Of a DNA stretch of 64,000 bases, positions 61,530 to 64,000 are shown piece by piece (within the stretch, counting starts at the first letter, position 1; every line of letters starts with the position of its first letter). The position numbers were made by a program, and so were the translations under genes. The stretch covers positions 183,501-247,500 of the forward strand of contig CAXKVR010000167.1 of the NCBI GenBank assembly GCA_964058845.1, given 5' to 3'. This DNA is from Carex sylvatica (lineage: Eukaryota > Streptophyta > Magnoliopsida > Poales > Cyperaceae). The notes under the pieces are model-generated. The model had not been told where the DNA came from and did no database searches. It was given only the letters and a program-made list of their open reading frames with translations.

Positions 61530-62760
61530 CATGTGATTCTTATCCACTGCGTGCTTCGTAAGAACACTATTCACCGATCTCGTGAACTCTATACAACAAC
61601 TGTAAACCGAGAGAGAAAATAGATTAACGAACTGCTTAGACAATTCGATAACACGTGAATTAGTAATTTTCTCTTTCACCTCACCCCTTTATTTATAGGC
61701 ATTTGAGGAGGTTCGGAAAATGACCAAAATACCCCCAAAGTTCGACCTATTTACAAGAATGCCATTGAATGGCGGTTTTGAGAGGTGGTGGCCAAATTTG
61801 ATTTTTGCACTTTGGCCTAAAAATTAATTCAATTCATTTAAGATTTTCAATTTGGACTTTGATTATTAATTAAGGCTTTGATTGTTAATGGGCTTTAAAT
61901 CCATAATTAATATTTAAAATCCAAATCAAATATATATATAATTGTCATGTACAATTATATTTCTCCCGGTTGTTGTTTCGGTAACTTTTATACAACTTGT
62001 ACGTTTATAAATTAACATTTTATTTTTTCTTTGCCATTTTTATATGACATGTATAATTTAATTATTACACATATAATTAATTATAACCATCTTATTATTA
62101 ATCATAATCAATTTATAATTAATCAATAAAATTCTCCGATTAACTCCTATACAATCAGTTTCAAGGTAGATGTGTGTGTCATCTTTGCCAACTTAATCTT
62201 TTCTTGATCTTGAGCAGATTATCAAATATAATTACTCTTGTAATTATACCACTAGCAGATAATCTTACTCTATCAAGGGGCTCAGTGATACTATAACACG
62301 TATAAAGATACGAGGGACAGTAGTACTTTTGGTAAACCATCACTTCCTCAGCTAAGCTATGCATACAGAAGTGCTACCGTTATAACTGCTTTTTATTGAC
62401 AGCGTTAGATAACACTCACACATACATATTTCTTAGTAGGAACGATGAATACTTGATACTGTAGAATGTAATACTGAATGAAAACATTAATGACACGAAC
62501 ACAATTCCATTTAATATTTCATTCGGGGTCTGTCAAATATCATGTTCCTAGAACACGTATCTATGTGATTAAAATGACATCTCTTATCAGTGGTCTGCAA
62601 AACTTGACGATCTTTTAATCTACATACTAACCCTGTAGCAGTCAATTAGTGTTCTTGCTAATTACCTTGGTTAGTGACTTTTAAGAATATATATCATCTA
62701 TATTATGGAGTTTCACAATTTCAGTCATGAACTTGAAATGATCCATACATGCAATAATAC
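61530..62760 (-). mobile_element. LTR-like or terminal block, right copy of an inverted pair
   Basis: Mirror words of the left copy: TTATGGAGTTTCACAATTTC near 62702 and TTAATGACACGAACACAATTC near 62488. On the minus strand a TATAAATAAAGGGG box near 61684-61697 is followed by a leader-like stretch. The left copy has no such clear box. Family not identified. Confidence 0.5.
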
Positions 62761-62784
62761 TCAAGGCAACAAAATGGGAACCGA

Positions 62785-62935
62785 ATTCTCTGCCCCAAGA
62801 GTCACTGTTGGTGGGACCCTAGTTCAAAAATTAAATGTGACCGGTCCCCTTTAACAGTGATCGGTCCTACATTCCAGTGATTGAGGGGGCAGGAAATTCC
62901 TGCACCCCGGGGGGCAGGTGATCTCTTTCCAACAA
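62785..62935. mobile_element. Small GC-rich fold-back element
   Basis: Inverted words: TGCCCCAAGAGTCACTG against CAGTGATTGAGGGGGCA, and GTGGGACC against GGTCCTAC, around a core with GACCGGTCCCC. About 150 bp; no target duplication fixed. Confidence 0.55.
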
Positions 62936-63145
62936 AATGATTATGACTTCTAGATTATTACAAACTAACAAGTTGAAGTTCTACCAAAAGGTATGATGCT
63001 TATTGATTTGGAAATAGATTTTAGTTTGATTTCAGTCGCACATGATGTTCCTTTGGTACTTGTCAATTTTTTTTTAATTTCGCTGCCTTAAGTACCATAA
63101 ATCCCAACAGCACTGAAGTATATATACCTATTTGTTTAATTATTT

Positions 63146-63250
63146 TTGTTAGAGGAATGTTTACGTGGATACTATTGGAAAATGCTGATACGGTGATACA
63201 GGATCCCCACTACTTCATTGGAGGAATGTTGACGCGCGGATAATTGGAGA
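63146..63250 (+). repeat. Short imperfect direct repeat
   Basis: GAGGAATGTTTACGTGGATA (63152) and GAGGAATGTTGACGCGCGGA (63221) with similar following ATTGGA words. Low information. Confidence 0.4.
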
Positions 63251-63444
63251 ATTAGAAAATTGATGATCATAACAAGTTACACATCAAAGTACTAATACCT
63301 TATTTTTCAAATGTTAATATCTTATCTTCTAAGTATTTATATCTATGAATGTTGATGAGAGAACTGAGAAATGAGAGACCATATAATTAGTGACGACCAT
63401 AGAGGAAGAGTGTTACAGAAATTTAGAATAATAATTAGTGAGGA

Positions 63445-63477
63445 TCATATCATATCATATCATATCATATCATATCT
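63445..63477 (+). repeat. (ATCAT)n pentanucleotide microsatellite
   Basis: About six and a half ATCAT units. Confidence 0.95.
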
Positions 63478-63636
63478 TTTTAGAATAATAATTAGTGGAG
63501 ATCATATAATTAGTGAGAACCATAGTACATAATTTTTCTAAATAAAATGTGAAAAATTTGAGATACTGAAAGTACACAAATAATAATTTTTTATCTATGT
63601 TGAAATTGGAGAATGTATATATGTGTGTGTACATAA

Positions 63637-63637
63637 A

Positions 63638-63675
<38 letters not shown>
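63637..63675 (+). repeat. A-run plus (AT)n microsatellite
   Basis: A run of A then about fourteen AT units, followed by TATG/TACA-type repeats to 63725. Confidence 0.95.
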
Positions 63676-63681
<6 letters not shown>

Positions 63682-63873
63682 ACATATATGTATACATACA
63701 TATACATATGTACACACACATATATAGAGTGACTAATGTGCATTCGTATGCATATGAACCGAAGTACATACGGTCCAAATTTAAAATTTCAAAATTTAAA
63801 AAGTCAATCTGAACCGTTCATCTTGTTCTCCATATTAATATGTGGTTGGAGATCAAATTTTATGTTTTTCTGA

Positions 63874-64000
63874 ATTTTTTTACTATTTATTAAGCCACTT
63901 TGAAAATTATTGATCCAACGGTGGCTGTTGATTTTACTGTTTTGTGCAGCCACCGTTGGATCAACAATTTTCAAAGTGGCTTAATAAATAGTAAAAAAAT
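63874..64000. mobile_element. Fold-back MITE family F, copy cut by the window edge
   Basis: Perfect-length hairpin: arms 63874-63927 and 63947-64000 (54 bp each, one mismatch) around a 19 bp loop. Sequence left of it (63800-63873: GAACCGTTCATCTTG, TGGAGATCAAATTTTATG) matches family F at 20064. The mirror of that outer part should follow beyond the window. The near-perfect stem could give small RNAs. Confidence 0.9.

Noticed and set aside
63470..63812. Tyr/Ile-rich frames on both strands
   Set aside because: They are translations of AT and TACA microsatellites.

Overview
This 64 kb window is AT-rich nuclear DNA from a flowering plant, probably a eudicot. The evidence is two spliced, intron-rich plant genes plus plant-type Copia, Gypsy, L1-like LINE, PIF/Harbinger and Mutator-type elements. 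No prokaryotic, organellar or viral block is evident. The species cannot be named from the sequence.

Only two host genes are supported, both on the minus strand, and both could be assembled from ATG to stop with every exon junction in phase. The first (252-5480, six exons, 782 aa) is an IQ67-domain calmodulin-binding scaffold protein of the IQD32 type. The second (30655-36004, sixteen exons, 548 aa) is an RCC1-repeat protein resembling animal RCC2/TD-60 and Arabidopsis At3g02300. It carries an acidic, AT-hook-like tail, and its first intron has a GC donor.

Between and around them (5.5-30 kb and 36-64 kb) the DNA is mostly transposon debris: a decayed Gypsy 5' end (about 7.9-10.2 kb), many fold-back MITEs (several with clear 9-11 bp Mutator-type target duplications), three roughly 1 kb palindromes (14-18.6 kb), a segmental duplication whose two copies are filled and nearly empty for a Tourist MITE (19-21 kb), and a degenerate LINE (28.3-30.5 kb).

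The largest structure is nested. A PIF/Harbinger element (41302-58249, TAA duplications and matching terminal repeats) has its transposase gene interrupted by a roughly 13 kb minus-strand Copia element (43455 to about 56779). The Copia element has long LTRs, an initiator-Met tRNA primer site, broken gag-pol and an extra third ORF. Its U3 region and an internal block are packed with AACGTT-type motifs. No new protein system was found; the most unusual signals are this motif-saturated LTR, the palindrome cluster and the datable MITE insertions.
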